10,455 nt of DNA from Tannerella sp. Lineage in GTDB: Bacteria > Bacteroidota > Bacteroidia > Bacteroidales > Tannerellaceae. A model generated the notes under the pieces. That model was not told the DNA's origin. It did no database searches and saw nothing but the letters and a program-made list of their open reading frames with translations. Positions 1-6,571 of the stretch are shown here, piece after piece. The position numbers were made by a program, and so were the translations under genes. Position 1 is the stretch's first letter, and each line of letters opens with the position of its first letter. The stretch is taken from assembly GCA_031262895.1 (NCBI GenBank), contig JAISGW010000091.1, forward strand, positions 1-10,455. The letters run 5' to 3'.

Positions 1-156
1 CTCGACTTTGCCGGCGATATTTATGAAAAGGAAATCAGCGTCTTCTTCCTGTACCGATTGCGCAACGACATCCGTTTCCCCTCGGTGGAAGCCTTGCAGG
101 AACAATTGACGCGCGACGAGCGGAAGGTGCGCGACCTGATGAAAGGCAATAAATAA
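1..156 (+). CDS. ribF: Riboflavin kinase / FAD synthetase, C-terminal end (partial)
   Basis: Frame 1 is open from the window edge to TAA at 154-156, giving the last 51 residues of a protein. It reads LDFAGDIYEKEISVFFLYRL near its start and then RNDIRFPSVEALQEQLTRDE, which matches the end of the riboflavin kinase domain of RibF (pattern D-x-x-G-D-I-Y, then V-x-F, then R-x-E/D-x-x-F-x-S-x-E-x-L-x-x-Q-I/L-x-x-D). RibF is cytoplasmic and phosphorylates riboflavin to FMN, then adenylylates FMN to FAD. Only the kinase tail is visible, so the FAD synthetase half is inferred from the family. The stop overlaps the start of the next gene (TAATG), implying coupled translation. Confidence 0.85.
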   Translation, partial: LDFAGDIYEKEISVFFLYRLRNDIRFPSVEALQEQLTRDERKVRDLMKGNK

Positions 157-1235
157 TGGAAAGAGACAGCGAAAAATTCACCGTTTACGACGCTTTCGAC
201 ATGCTGAAGGGCATGATTGCCATTCCCTCTTTCAGCCGTGACGAAAAAGCCGTGGCCGATTACCTGCAAGCTGCCTTCGCGGCCGAAGGACAGTCGCTCA
301 GTCGGAAAGGCAACAACCTCCTACTTGCCGACCCGGAACCTGATAGCAAAAAGCCTTACCTTTTGCTTAATTCGCATATAGACACGGTGAAACCCGTGGC
401 CGGCTGGACACGCGAGCCTTTCTTGCCGGAAGAAGACGAAGAGGGACGCCTATACGGATTGGGCAGCAACGATGCCGGCGCCTCGGTAGTCTCCCTTTAT
501 GCCGCTTACCGCAGGCTTCGTCGGAAATCACAGCCGTATAACCTGCTTTTCCTGGCTTCGGCCGAGGAAGAGGTCTCCGGCCAAGAAGGCTTGGAGAGCG
601 TCTTGCCGGAGTTGCCCACCATTGCTTTCGCCTTGGTGGGCGAACCTACAGGTATGCGTCCGGCCATAGCCGAGAAAGGCTTGATGGTATTGGATTGCAC
701 GGCTAAGGGATTGGCCGGTCATGCCGCCCGCAACGAAGGGGTCAACGCCATCACGCAGGCACTGCCCGACATCGAATGGTTCAACACGTACCGGTTCCCC
801 AGGCAAAGCGAATTGCTCGGCCCGGTAAAGATGAGCGTGACCATGATACAGGCCGGCACGCAGCACAACGTGGTGCCGGACCGTTGCCGCTTCACCGTCG
901 ATGTGCGCACGAATGAATGTTATACGAACGCGGAACTGCTGGCGTTGATTCGCAGCCAGGTGAAGAGCGAGGTGCAGCCCCGCAGCCTCAGGCTCAACTC
1001 TTCACATATAGACCCGGGGCATCCCTTCCTGGCGCGTGCCCTCCTTTTGGGTAAAGCGCCTTTCGGCTCACCGACCCTCAGCGACCAGGCACTGATGTCC
1101 TTCCCTTCCCTTAAGATGGGGCCTGGCGATTCCGCCCGCTCCCATGCGGCCGACGAATACATTTGCCTTTCGGAAATCCGTGAAGCCATAGACCTTTACG
1201 TACGCCTGCTCGACGGCCTTTCCCTGCTTGGATAA
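156..1235 (+). CDS. argE: M20 family deacylase, ArgE-like (N-acyl-ornithine/citrulline deacylase)
   Basis: This 359-residue cytoplasmic protein has the full dinuclear-zinc M20 set: LNSHIDTV with H74 and D76, GLGSNDAGAS with the bridging D106, SAEEEVSG with the catalytic and metal-binding pair E138/E139, VGEPTG with E163, KGLAGHAARNEG in the lid/dimerisation region (H189), and a C-terminal SARSHAADEY with H330. Length and motifs fit the short ArgE-like enzymes of Bacteroidota. From family knowledge these remove the acyl group (acetyl or succinyl) at a late step of arginine synthesis, where Bacteroides uses N-succinylated intermediates and an acyl-ornithine carbamoyltransferase. The exact substrate cannot be read here. 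DapE or another M20 hydrolase is possible but fits less well. The ATG shares its A with the ribF stop. No other arginine gene is adjacent in this window. Confidence 0.85.
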   Translation: MERDSEKFTVYDAFDMLKGMIAIPSFSRDEKAVADYLQAAFAAEGQSLSRKGNNLLLADPEPDSKKPYLLLNSHIDTVKPVAGWTREPFLPEEDEEGRLYGLGSNDAGASVVSLYAAYRRLRRKSQPYNLLFLASAEEEVSGQEGLESVLPELPTIAFALVGEPTGMRPAIAEKGLMVLDCTAKGLAGHAARNEGVNAITQALPDIEWFNTYRFPRQSELLGPVKMSVTMIQAGTQHNVVPDRCRFTVDVRTNECYTNAELLALIRSQVKSEVQPRSLRLNSSHIDPGHPFLARALLLGKAPFGSPTLSDQALMSFPSLKMGPGDSARSHAADEYICLSEIREAIDLYVRLLDGLSLLG

Positions 1236-1269
1236 AGGGGAAAGAGGCCCGCGGATTTTAGCTTTTTTT
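1215..1269 (+). terminator. Possible stem-loop terminator after the ArgE-like gene
   Basis: GGCCTTTCCC at 1215-1224 can pair with GGGAAAGAGGCC at 1238-1249 (10 bp with a 2-base bulge, 13-base loop). A seven-T run follows at 1263-1269, 13 bases past the stem. The left arm and stop codon lie within the stem-loop. The late T-run makes this a weak intrinsic terminator, but it sits where the ribF-argE unit should end, before the typA promoter. Confidence 0.35.
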
Positions 1270-1302
1270 GTGGCAAAATGCAGGCATACGTTGCGGAGTT
1301 CG

Positions 1303-1310
1303 TATCTTTG
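1303..1310 (+). promoter_or_regulatory. Bacteroidota -7 promoter box upstream of typA
   Basis: TATCTTTG matches the Bacteroidota -7 consensus TAnnTTTG and lies 22 bases before the typA ATG, so the 5' leader would be short. No TTG is found 19-21 bases upstream, so the -33 element is missing or degenerate. The surrounding 13-mer CGTATCTTTGCAG (1301-1313) recurs exactly at 7919-7931 ahead of the M28 lipoprotein gene. Confidence 0.6.
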
Positions 1311-1332
1311 CAGCCGAAATAAAGTAGTTTGA

Positions 1333-3132
1333 ATGCAAAATATTAGAAACATCGCCATAATTGCCCATGTGGATCATGGGAAAACGACATTGGTAGACAA
1401 GATGCTGTTGGCGGGTAAGCTTTTCCGTGAAGGACAAGATGAACCTGATCAGTTTTTGGACAGCAACGATTTGGAACGTGAGCGGGGAATCACCATCCTG
1501 TCCAAAAACGTTTCCATCCGATACAAAGGATACAAGATAAACATCATTGACACCCCCGGGCACGCCGACTTCGGGGGGGAGGTGGAGCGTGTGCTCAACA
1601 TGGCCGACGGTTGCCTGTTGCTGGTCGACGCCTTTGAAGGTCCCATGCCGCAGACCCGTTTCGTATTGCAAAAAGCCATACAAATCGGTTTGAAGCCCAT
1701 CGTGGTGGTCAACAAGGTTGACAAGCCCAACTGCCGCCCTTCGGAAGTGCAGGAGTTGGTTTTCGATTTGATGTGCAGCCTTGACGCCACGGAAGAGCAA
1801 TTGGATTTCCCGACCGTTTACGGTTCGGCCAAGCAAGGCTGGATGTCGGAAGATTGGCGGAAGCCTACCGACAATATTACTGCCCTTTTAGATGCCATCA
1901 TTAAATATATTCCGGCTCCGAAGACGCTCGAAGGCCCTTCGCAGCTCCTCATCACCTCGCTTGACTACTCGCAATACGTAGGGCGTATTGCCGTGGGACG
2001 CGTACACCGCGGCACCCTACGCGAAGGCCAGGACATCATGCTGTGCAAGCACGACGGCAGCCAGGTCAAGTCGCGCATCAAGGAGGTCGACGTCTTCGAA
2101 GGCCTAGGGCGCTCCAAGGCCGCTTCCGTGGATTCGGGCGACATCTGCGCCCTTATCGGCATCGACGGCTTTGAAATCGGCGAGACGGTTTGCGACGCCA
2201 GCGACCCGGAGCCGCTGCCCACCATCGCCATTGACGAGCCGACCATGTCCATGCTCTTTACCATCAACAACTCTCCCTTCTACGGGCGGGACGGCAAATA
2301 CGTCACTTCGCGCCATATCCATGAACGCCTGCTCAAGGAATTGGACAAGAACCTCGCCTTGCGTGTGGAACCCACCGATTCGGCCGACGCCTGGTTGGTT
2401 TTTGGCCGCGGCGTGCTGCACCTCTCCATCTTGATAGAGACAATGCGGCGTGAAGGCTATGAACTACAGGTCGGCCAGCCGCAAGTCATCATCAGGGAAA
2501 TCGACGGGGTCAAATGCGAGCCGGTCGAAAAGCTTGTCATCAACCTGCCGGAGGAAACCTCCAGCCGCATCATCGACATTGTTACCCGACGCAAAGGCGA
2601 GATGACCTCGATGGAAAACAAGAACGGCCGCATGCACCTGGAGTTCAACATACCCTCGCGCGGCATCATCGGCTTGAACAATACGGTGCTGACCGCCTCG
2701 GCCGGCGAAGCCGTCCTCGCCCATCGTTTTTTGGAATACCAGCCCTGGAAAGGCGAGATTGAACGTCGGCAAAACGGCTCCATCATCGCCATGGAGACGG
2801 GCACCGCCTTCGCTTATGCGCTCAACAACCTGCAGTCGCGCGGCCGTTTCTTCATCTCCCCGCAGGAGGAAGTGTATGCCGGGCAGGTCGTAGGCGAACA
2901 CACCAATGAAAGCGACTTGGTCGTCAATGTCACCAAGTCGAAAAAGCTGACCAATATGCGGGCGGCCGGTTCGGACGACAAGGTCAGCCTGGCGCCACCC
3001 GTCGTCTTCAGCCTGGAAGATGCCTTGGAATATATCAAGGTCGACGAATACGTGGAAGTCACTCCCCATTTCATGCGCATGCGTAAAATCGTATTGGACG
3101 AGATGGAACGCAAAAGGCTGAACAAGAGTTGA
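1333..3132 (+). CDS. typA: Ribosome-associated translational GTPase TypA/BipA
   Basis: This 599-residue protein has the full length of TypA/BipA. The G domain shows the P-loop AHVDHGKTT (residues 11-19), switch I ERERGITI (48-55), DTPGHADFGGEVERVL (73-88) and NKVDKP (127-132), with GSAKQGW (164-170) as the G5 region. EF-G-like domains follow (YGRDGKYVTSRHI, then FGRGVLHLSILIETMRREGY), then the TypA-specific C-terminal part (for example PSRGIIGLNNTVLTASAGEA and MRAAGSDDKVSLAPP). TypA binds the 70S ribosome in its GTP form and supports ribosome assembly and growth under stress or cold. The start ATG gives the conserved MQNIRNIAIIAHVDHGKTT opening. It is the first gene of a plus-strand run; the next gene begins 3 bases after its stop. 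Confidence 0.97.
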   Translation: MQNIRNIAIIAHVDHGKTTLVDKMLLAGKLFREGQDEPDQFLDSNDLERERGITILSKNVSIRYKGYKINIIDTPGHADFGGEVERVLNMADGCLLLVDAFEGPMPQTRFVLQKAIQIGLKPIVVVNKVDKPNCRPSEVQELVFDLMCSLDATEEQLDFPTVYGSAKQGWMSEDWRKPTDNITALLDAIIKYIPAPKTLEGPSQLLITSLDYSQYVGRIAVGRVHRGTLREGQDIMLCKHDGSQVKSRIKEVDVFEGLGRSKAASVDSGDICALIGIDGFEIGETVCDASDPEPLPTIAIDEPTMSMLFTINNSPFYGRDGKYVTSRHIHERLLKELDKNLALRVEPTDSADAWLVFGRGVLHLSILIETMRREGYELQVGQPQVIIREIDGVKCEPVEKLVINLPEETSSRIIDIVTRRKGEMTSMENKNGRMHLEFNIPSRGIIGLNNTVLTASAGEAVLAHRFLEYQPWKGEIERRQNGSIIAMETGTAFAYALNNLQSRGRFFISPQEEVYAGQVVGEHTNESDLVVNVTKSKKLTNMRAAGSDDKVSLAPPVVFSLEDALEYIKVDEYVEVTPHFMRMRKIVLDEMERKRLNKS

Positions 3133-3135
3133 ACC

Positions 3136-4089
3136 GTGCCAACGAGAAAGGAACAAATCAAGGCGCTTTGGAAGGCCGTCTTCGACGATAGCGACGACTT
3201 TATATCCCTCTTTTTCGACCATATCTACCGTGAGGAGAATGCCCTGACGATAGAAAAGGACGGAGAAGTGCTCAGCGCCTTGCAACTGCTTCCTTATACG
3301 ATGAATTATTGGGGGCAAGAAGTCCCCGTGGCATATATCTGCGGCGTATGTACGAAGCCCGCCGAACGGAGAAAGGGCTTGATGCCTCGGTTGATGGATA
3401 CGGCCTTTTCTGAAATGCGGCGCCGCGGCGTGGCCGTGTCAGCCCTGATACCTGCGGAAAACTGGCTGTTCGCCTACTATCGCAAGATGGGTTATACGGA
3501 AGCCTTCCATTACGCGCTGACCGTTTATTCGCGCGACGAATATTTTCCGCCTAAGCCGGTCTGCGAAATCCGCGAGGCCGACGCGTCGGCCTATGCCTAT
3601 TTCTCCGGCGGCCTTGCGCGGCGGCCTTTGGGCCTCCTCCATTCGGAAGAGGACTTCCGACATATCCTGACCGACCTGAAACAGGAAGGAGGGCAATGCC
3701 TCCTTGCCTCCCGCGCCGACGGACAAGCGCGGGGACTGGCTTTCGCCCGCCCCTTGGAACAAGGGGCGGCAGGCGTGAACGCCGTGCAGTTGATGGATTT
3801 CTTTTATGAAGATGAAGCCGTGAAAAGGCAATTGCTCTATGCGGCCGCCCAACGTTTCGGCGCGGGCAAGGTCGTGTATCGACGCCCTTGTACGCCGGGA
3901 TGCATGGCCTATACCTATGGCATGGCCCGCGTGATGGACGCCGAGCGCTTGATTCCCCTGTGGAAGGCCGCCCATCCGGACGACCCCATGAAGGAGGACG
4001 AATTGCGGCAAATGTCGCCCGCACAACGCAGCGCCCGCTTGCTGGATTGCGACGAACATGCGGCATACATGAGCCTCATGCTGGATTAA
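3136..4089 (+). CDS. GNAT family N-acetyltransferase
   Basis: This 317-residue protein has a GNAT acetyltransferase fold in its first ~125 residues. The acetyl-CoA binding region reads VAYICGVCTKPAERRKGLMP (about 65-84), with the R-R-K-G pyrophosphate loop at 78-81, followed by ALIPAENWLFAYYRKMGY (103-120), the usual end of the fold. The order of motifs and the length resemble the two-domain, Eis-like GNAT proteins. The C-terminal half has no motif I recognise, and the substrate is unknown. The start is GTG at 3136: it gives an N-terminus (KEQIKALWKAVFDDSDDF) typical of the family, and the next Met (residue 56) lies too far inside. It is 3 bases after typA and 17 before lptB, so it is probably cotranscribed with both. 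Confidence 0.8.
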   Translation: MPTRKEQIKALWKAVFDDSDDFISLFFDHIYREENALTIEKDGEVLSALQLLPYTMNYWGQEVPVAYICGVCTKPAERRKGLMPRLMDTAFSEMRRRGVAVSALIPAENWLFAYYRKMGYTEAFHYALTVYSRDEYFPPKPVCEIREADASAYAYFSGGLARRPLGLLHSEEDFRHILTDLKQEGGQCLLASRADGQARGLAFARPLEQGAAGVNAVQLMDFFYEDEAVKRQLLYAAAQRFGAGKVVYRRPCTPGCMAYTYGMARVMDAERLIPLWKAAHPDDPMKEDELRQMSPAQRSARLLDCDEHAAYMSLMLD

Positions 4090-4106
4090 ACAAAATACCC
4101 AAGAAG

Positions 4107-4886
4107 ATGGACGACATAGCAGAAAAGGAGCAACAAACGGAAGAGCAGGCAATGGTCCTCCGCACCGAAGATTTAGTAAAGAAGTACCGTGCCCGCACGG
4201 TGGTAAACCATGTTTCCATAGAAGTGAGGCAAGGCGAAATCGTCGGCCTGCTCGGCCCGAACGGCGCGGGCAAGACAACGACCTTTTACATGACCGTCGG
4301 CTTAGTCACGCCCAATCACGGGAAAATCTTCCTCAACGAGACGGACATCACAGACTATCCCGTTTACAAGCGCGCCAGGGCAGGCATAGGCTATCTGGCG
4401 CAGGAAGCTTCCATCTTCCGTAAGTTGACGGTAGAAGACAACCTTCGTGCCGTGCTCGAGATGACGCATACCACGCCCGATTATCAAAAGGAAACACTGG
4501 AAAGCCTGATTGCCGAGTTCGGCCTGGGCAAGGTGCGCAAGAATCTGGGCGACCAGCTCTCAGGCGGCGAAAGACGCCGGGCGGAAATCGCCCGTTGCCT
4601 GGCCATCAACCCGAAGTTCATCATGCTTGACGAGCCTTTTGCCGGCGTCGACCCCATTGCCGTGCAGGACATTCAGTCCATTGTGGCCAAGCTCAAGCAC
4701 AAGCATATCGGCATCCTGATTACCGACCATAATGTCTATGAAACGCTCAGCATCACCGACAGGGCTTACCTGCTTTTTGAGGGGAAAGTGCTGTTTCAAG
4801 GAACGGCGGAAGAATTGGCCGCCAATGACATCGTGCGGGAGAAATACTTGGGCAAAGACTTCCTCTTAAGGAAGAAGAACTTCTGA
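4107..4886 (+). CDS. lptB: LPS export ABC transporter ATP-binding protein LptB
   Basis: This ABC ATPase of 259 residues has Walker A GPNGAGKT (50-57), Q-loop LAQEAS with Q99, signature LSGGERRR (151-158), Walker B IMLDEP with catalytic E176, the following FAGVDP, and switch histidine ITDHNV (H208). The Q-loop neighbourhood GIGYLAQEASIFRKLTVEDN and the LAINPKFIMLDEPFAGVDPI stretch are diagnostic of LptB. It powers the LptFG complex that moves lipopolysaccharide from the inner membrane to the outer membrane. The reading frame stays open upstream to 3888, but that part overlaps the acetyltransferase gene. ATG 4107 follows AAGAAG and adds a charged 15-residue extension; ATG 4152 (MVLRTEDLVKKY), 6 bases after GGAAGAG, is a real alternative giving 244 residues. 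The partner lpt genes are not in this window, as is common. Confidence 0.93.
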   Translation: MDDIAEKEQQTEEQAMVLRTEDLVKKYRARTVVNHVSIEVRQGEIVGLLGPNGAGKTTTFYMTVGLVTPNHGKIFLNETDITDYPVYKRARAGIGYLAQEASIFRKLTVEDNLRAVLEMTHTTPDYQKETLESLIAEFGLGKVRKNLGDQLSGGERRRAEIARCLAINPKFIMLDEPFAGVDPIAVQDIQSIVAKLKHKHIGILITDHNVYETLSITDRAYLLFEGKVLFQGTAEELAANDIVREKYLGKDFLLRKKNF

Positions 4887-4928
4887 CCCCTATACGCTGC
4901 CCCCTACATGCTAACCCCTATATCCCCA
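4887..4928. repeat. Short 14-bp tandem repeat (about 3 copies) in the leader of the EamA gene
   Basis: CCCCTATACGCTGC (4887-4900), CCCCTACATGCTAA (4901-4914) and CCCCTATATCCCCA (4915-4928) follow one another at an exact 14-base period, sharing CCCCTAyA at their left ends. The first begins directly after the lptB stop and the third runs into the A of the EamA start codon. The whole 41-base gap between the genes is therefore repeat, C-rich and without any purine-rich ribosome binding site. Confidence 0.6.
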
Positions 4929-5863
4929 TGTTTACAGGCGAACTGATCTCTTTGGGCGTAGCCTTTTCCTGGACGCTGACCGCCCTTTGTTTCGAATATG
5001 CCAGCAAGCAGATGGGCGTGATAGCGCTCAACGTGTTGCGCCTCGGCTTGGCTATCCTTATGTTGGGGCTTACCCTTTGCTTTTTCACCGGCCATTTCTT
5101 TCCGGCAGGGGTGGCGCCTAAGGCCTGGTTCTGGCTGGGCGTCTCCGGTTTCGTGGGCTACGTCTTGGGCGACTATTGCCTTTTCAGCTCTTATGTGGTC
5201 ATCGGCTCGCGCTTCGGGCAATTGTTCATGACCCTGGCTCCTCCTTCGGCCGCCTTGGCGGGCTGGCTGATACTGGGCGAACGCATGAGCTGGAGCGCCT
5301 TGCTGGGCATGATCGTCACCCTGACGGGTATAGGCCTTTCCGTAGTGGGGAAAAGGGAGGAAGGCAGCGGGCATTGGCAGGTCAAGCTTCCCTTGAAAGG
5401 CATCCTTTTCGGCATAGGTGCCGGCCTGGGGCAGGGTTTTGGCATCGTCTTCAGCAAATTGGGCATGGAATATTATACGGCCGGCATGCAAGGTGCCGAT
5501 AGTACCGCGCTTTTTCTGGTGCCTTTCGCTTCGACGCAGATACGTGCCCTCGTAGGCGTGACCGGCTTTTCCATCCTCCTGTTCCTTTCCGGTAAAGGAA
5601 AGGCCCTGCTACATGCTTTTAAGGAGAAGAAGACGATGGGCAGCGCCTTGGCCGGCACCGTGTTCGGCCCTTTCATCGGCGTGTCTTTCTCCCTGATGGC
5701 CGTGCAATACACCGAAGCGGGCATCGCTTCCACGCTCATGGCGCTTACGCCGGTCATGATACTGGCGCCTTCCTTTTATTTCTTCCATCAAAAGATAAGG
5801 GTGCAGGAAGTAGTCGGCGCCCTCATCAGCGTGCTCGGTGTTGCCCTTTTCTTTGTAGGATAG
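4928..5863 (+). CDS. EamA/DMT-family inner membrane transporter
   Basis: This 311-residue, very hydrophobic protein has about ten predicted membrane segments arranged as two EamA repeats (about residues 5-141 and 156-311). The hallmark end of each repeat is visible: LAPPSAALAGWLILGERMSW (103-122) then GMIVTLTGIGLSVVG, and in the second half LMALTPVMILAPSFYFFHQK then VGALISVLGVALFFVG. A charged loop (about 142-156) joins the halves. The family exports or exchanges small metabolites such as amino acids; the substrate cannot be inferred. It follows lptB after 41 bases and lacks a clear Shine-Dalgarno sequence. ATG 4928 is the first in-frame start and opens directly into the first membrane segment. 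Tandem repeats lie on both sides of it. Confidence 0.9.
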   Translation: MFTGELISLGVAFSWTLTALCFEYASKQMGVIALNVLRLGLAILMLGLTLCFFTGHFFPAGVAPKAWFWLGVSGFVGYVLGDYCLFSSYVVIGSRFGQLFMTLAPPSAALAGWLILGERMSWSALLGMIVTLTGIGLSVVGKREEGSGHWQVKLPLKGILFGIGAGLGQGFGIVFSKLGMEYYTAGMQGADSTALFLVPFASTQIRALVGVTGFSILLFLSGKGKALLHAFKEKKTMGSALAGTVFGPFIGVSFSLMAVQYTEAGIASTLMALTPVMILAPSFYFFHQKIRVQEVVGALISVLGVALFFVG

Positions 5864-5865
5864 CT

Positions 5866-5883
5866 TTATGCCACCCGGCATAA
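5866..5883 (+). other. Perfect inverted repeat just after the EamA stop codon
   Basis: TTATGCC, loop ACCC, GGCATAA forms a perfect 7-bp stem with a 4-base loop, starting 2 bases after the EamA stop (5861-5863). It overlaps the first unit of the 42-bp array, and weaker versions recur at each later unit junction. No T-run follows, so it is not a standard intrinsic terminator; it could stabilise the 3' end of the mRNA or be a protein-binding palindrome. Confidence 0.6.
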
Positions 5884-6039
5884 CCGCATTACACGCGTGT
5901 AAAGGCATTTTGTCACCCGGCATAAGTCCGTTACATCCGTGTAAAGGCACTTTGCCACCCGACATAAACCCGTTACATCCATGTAAAGGCACTTTGTCAC
6001 CTGACATAAGCCCGTTACATCCATGTAAAGGCACTTTGT
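5872..6039. repeat. Four-unit 42-bp tandem repeat array with internal palindromes
   Basis: Four head-to-tail units of exactly 42 bp occupy 5872-5913, 5914-5955, 5956-5997 and 5998-6039. Units 3 and 4 differ at two bases (plus none in the palindrome), units 2 and 3 at about five, and unit 1 is the most diverged. Each unit holds a dyad: TTACACGCGTGTAA in unit 1 (perfectly self-complementary), TTACATCCGTGTAA in unit 2, and TTACATCCATGTAA in units 3 and 4, within a 20-bp imperfect palindrome CCGTTACATCCATGTAAAGG. A second inverted repeat, TGYC-ACCY-GRCA, spans each unit junction. The array fills most of the 279-base gap between the EamA gene and the next gene. The rest of the gap (6040-6142) shows a degenerate half-junction and then AT-rich leader without a recognisable promoter. 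Because 42 is a multiple of 3, several frames stay open through the array, but I see no reason to call a gene. Confidence 0.9.
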
Positions 6040-6142
6040 CATGCGGTCAAAATTAAAGGACTTGTTTTTGTAACCTCGAAGAGGGGGCTGCGTCAAAGAG
6101 GCAAACAAAGGAAATGTCTAATTTTTAAATACAAATTGCTCT

Positions 6143-6571
6143 ATGTTGGATTTCATCACCATCCCCCTCGTCGTGGGAATCTGCGTGGCCGGCGTTTACG
6201 GCCTGTTTGAACTCTTCGCCCGCCGCAAAGAACGGCTCGCCATCATCGAAAAGCTGGGCGACAAGTTAGACTCCGCCTCTTTCACGGGCAAGGTGCAACT
6301 GCCCAGTTTCTCCTCTCCCCTGCATTTCTCCTTCAGCGCCCTCAAGGTGGGCTGCCTGCTGACCGGCGTCGGCCTGGGGCTGCTGGCGGGTTTCCTGCTG
6401 AATCTGGCCGTCCTCTCGCAGGGCCAAGTATGGCAAGGCGTGCCCTACGTGAACGACCTGACCGGCGTCTGCTATGGCGCGGGCGTGCTTCTCTTCGGCG
6501 GGATCGGCCTTTTGATAGCCTTCCTCGTCGAAATGCGTCTGGCAAAGAAGAAAGAGGAAAATCAGAAATAG
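6143..6571 (+). CDS. Small inner membrane protein (DUF6249-like)
   Basis: This 142-residue protein has three hydrophobic segments (about 5-24, 66-91 and 107-130), a basic stretch after the first (ARRKERLAIIEKLGDKLD, 26-43) and a highly charged C-terminal tail (LAKKKEENQK). The layout, one membrane segment, a short R-K-E-R-x-x-I-I-E-K-L-G-D motif, then a glycine-rich membrane hairpin, resembles small Bacteroidales proteins that I recall being annotated as DUF6249; that label is from memory and uncertain. No function is known to me. ATG 6143 is chosen because the hydrophobic segment begins right after it. The gene stands alone on the plus strand, after the repeat array, and its last 10 bases overlap the end of the convergent CBM9-like gene. 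Confidence 0.75.
   Translation: MLDFITIPLVVGICVAGVYGLFELFARRKERLAIIEKLGDKLDSASFTGKVQLPSFSSPLHFSFSALKVGCLLTGVGLGLLAGFLLNLAVLSQGQVWQGVPYVNDLTGVCYGAGVLLFGGIGLLIAFLVEMRLAKKKEENQK

Noticed and set aside
2464..3318. Long minus-strand open frame (284 codons) opposite the end of typA and the start of the acetyltransferase gene
   Set aside because: It lies wholly antisense to two recognisable genes, has no family motif, and its length follows from the GC-rich third codon positions of those genes.
3888..4106. Upstream extension of the lptB frame to 3888
   Set aside because: It overlaps the acetyltransferase coding region by about 200 bases, and LptB proteins are about 240-260 residues long.
3439..4278. 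Minus-strand open frame (279 codons) opposite the acetyltransferase gene and the start of lptB
   Set aside because: It spans the boundary between two real plus-strand genes, has low-complexity Arg/Gly/Pro composition typical of shadow frames, and has no promoter or recognisable domain.
5609..6034. Minus-strand open frame (141 codons) across the repeat array and the end of the EamA gene
   Set aside because: It exists only because the 42-bp period is a multiple of 3 and it continues antisense into a clear transporter gene; no homologous domain is visible.
5872..6039. CRISPR array
   Set aside because: The 42-bp units are directly adjacent with no unique spacers, only four copies are present, and there are no cas genes.
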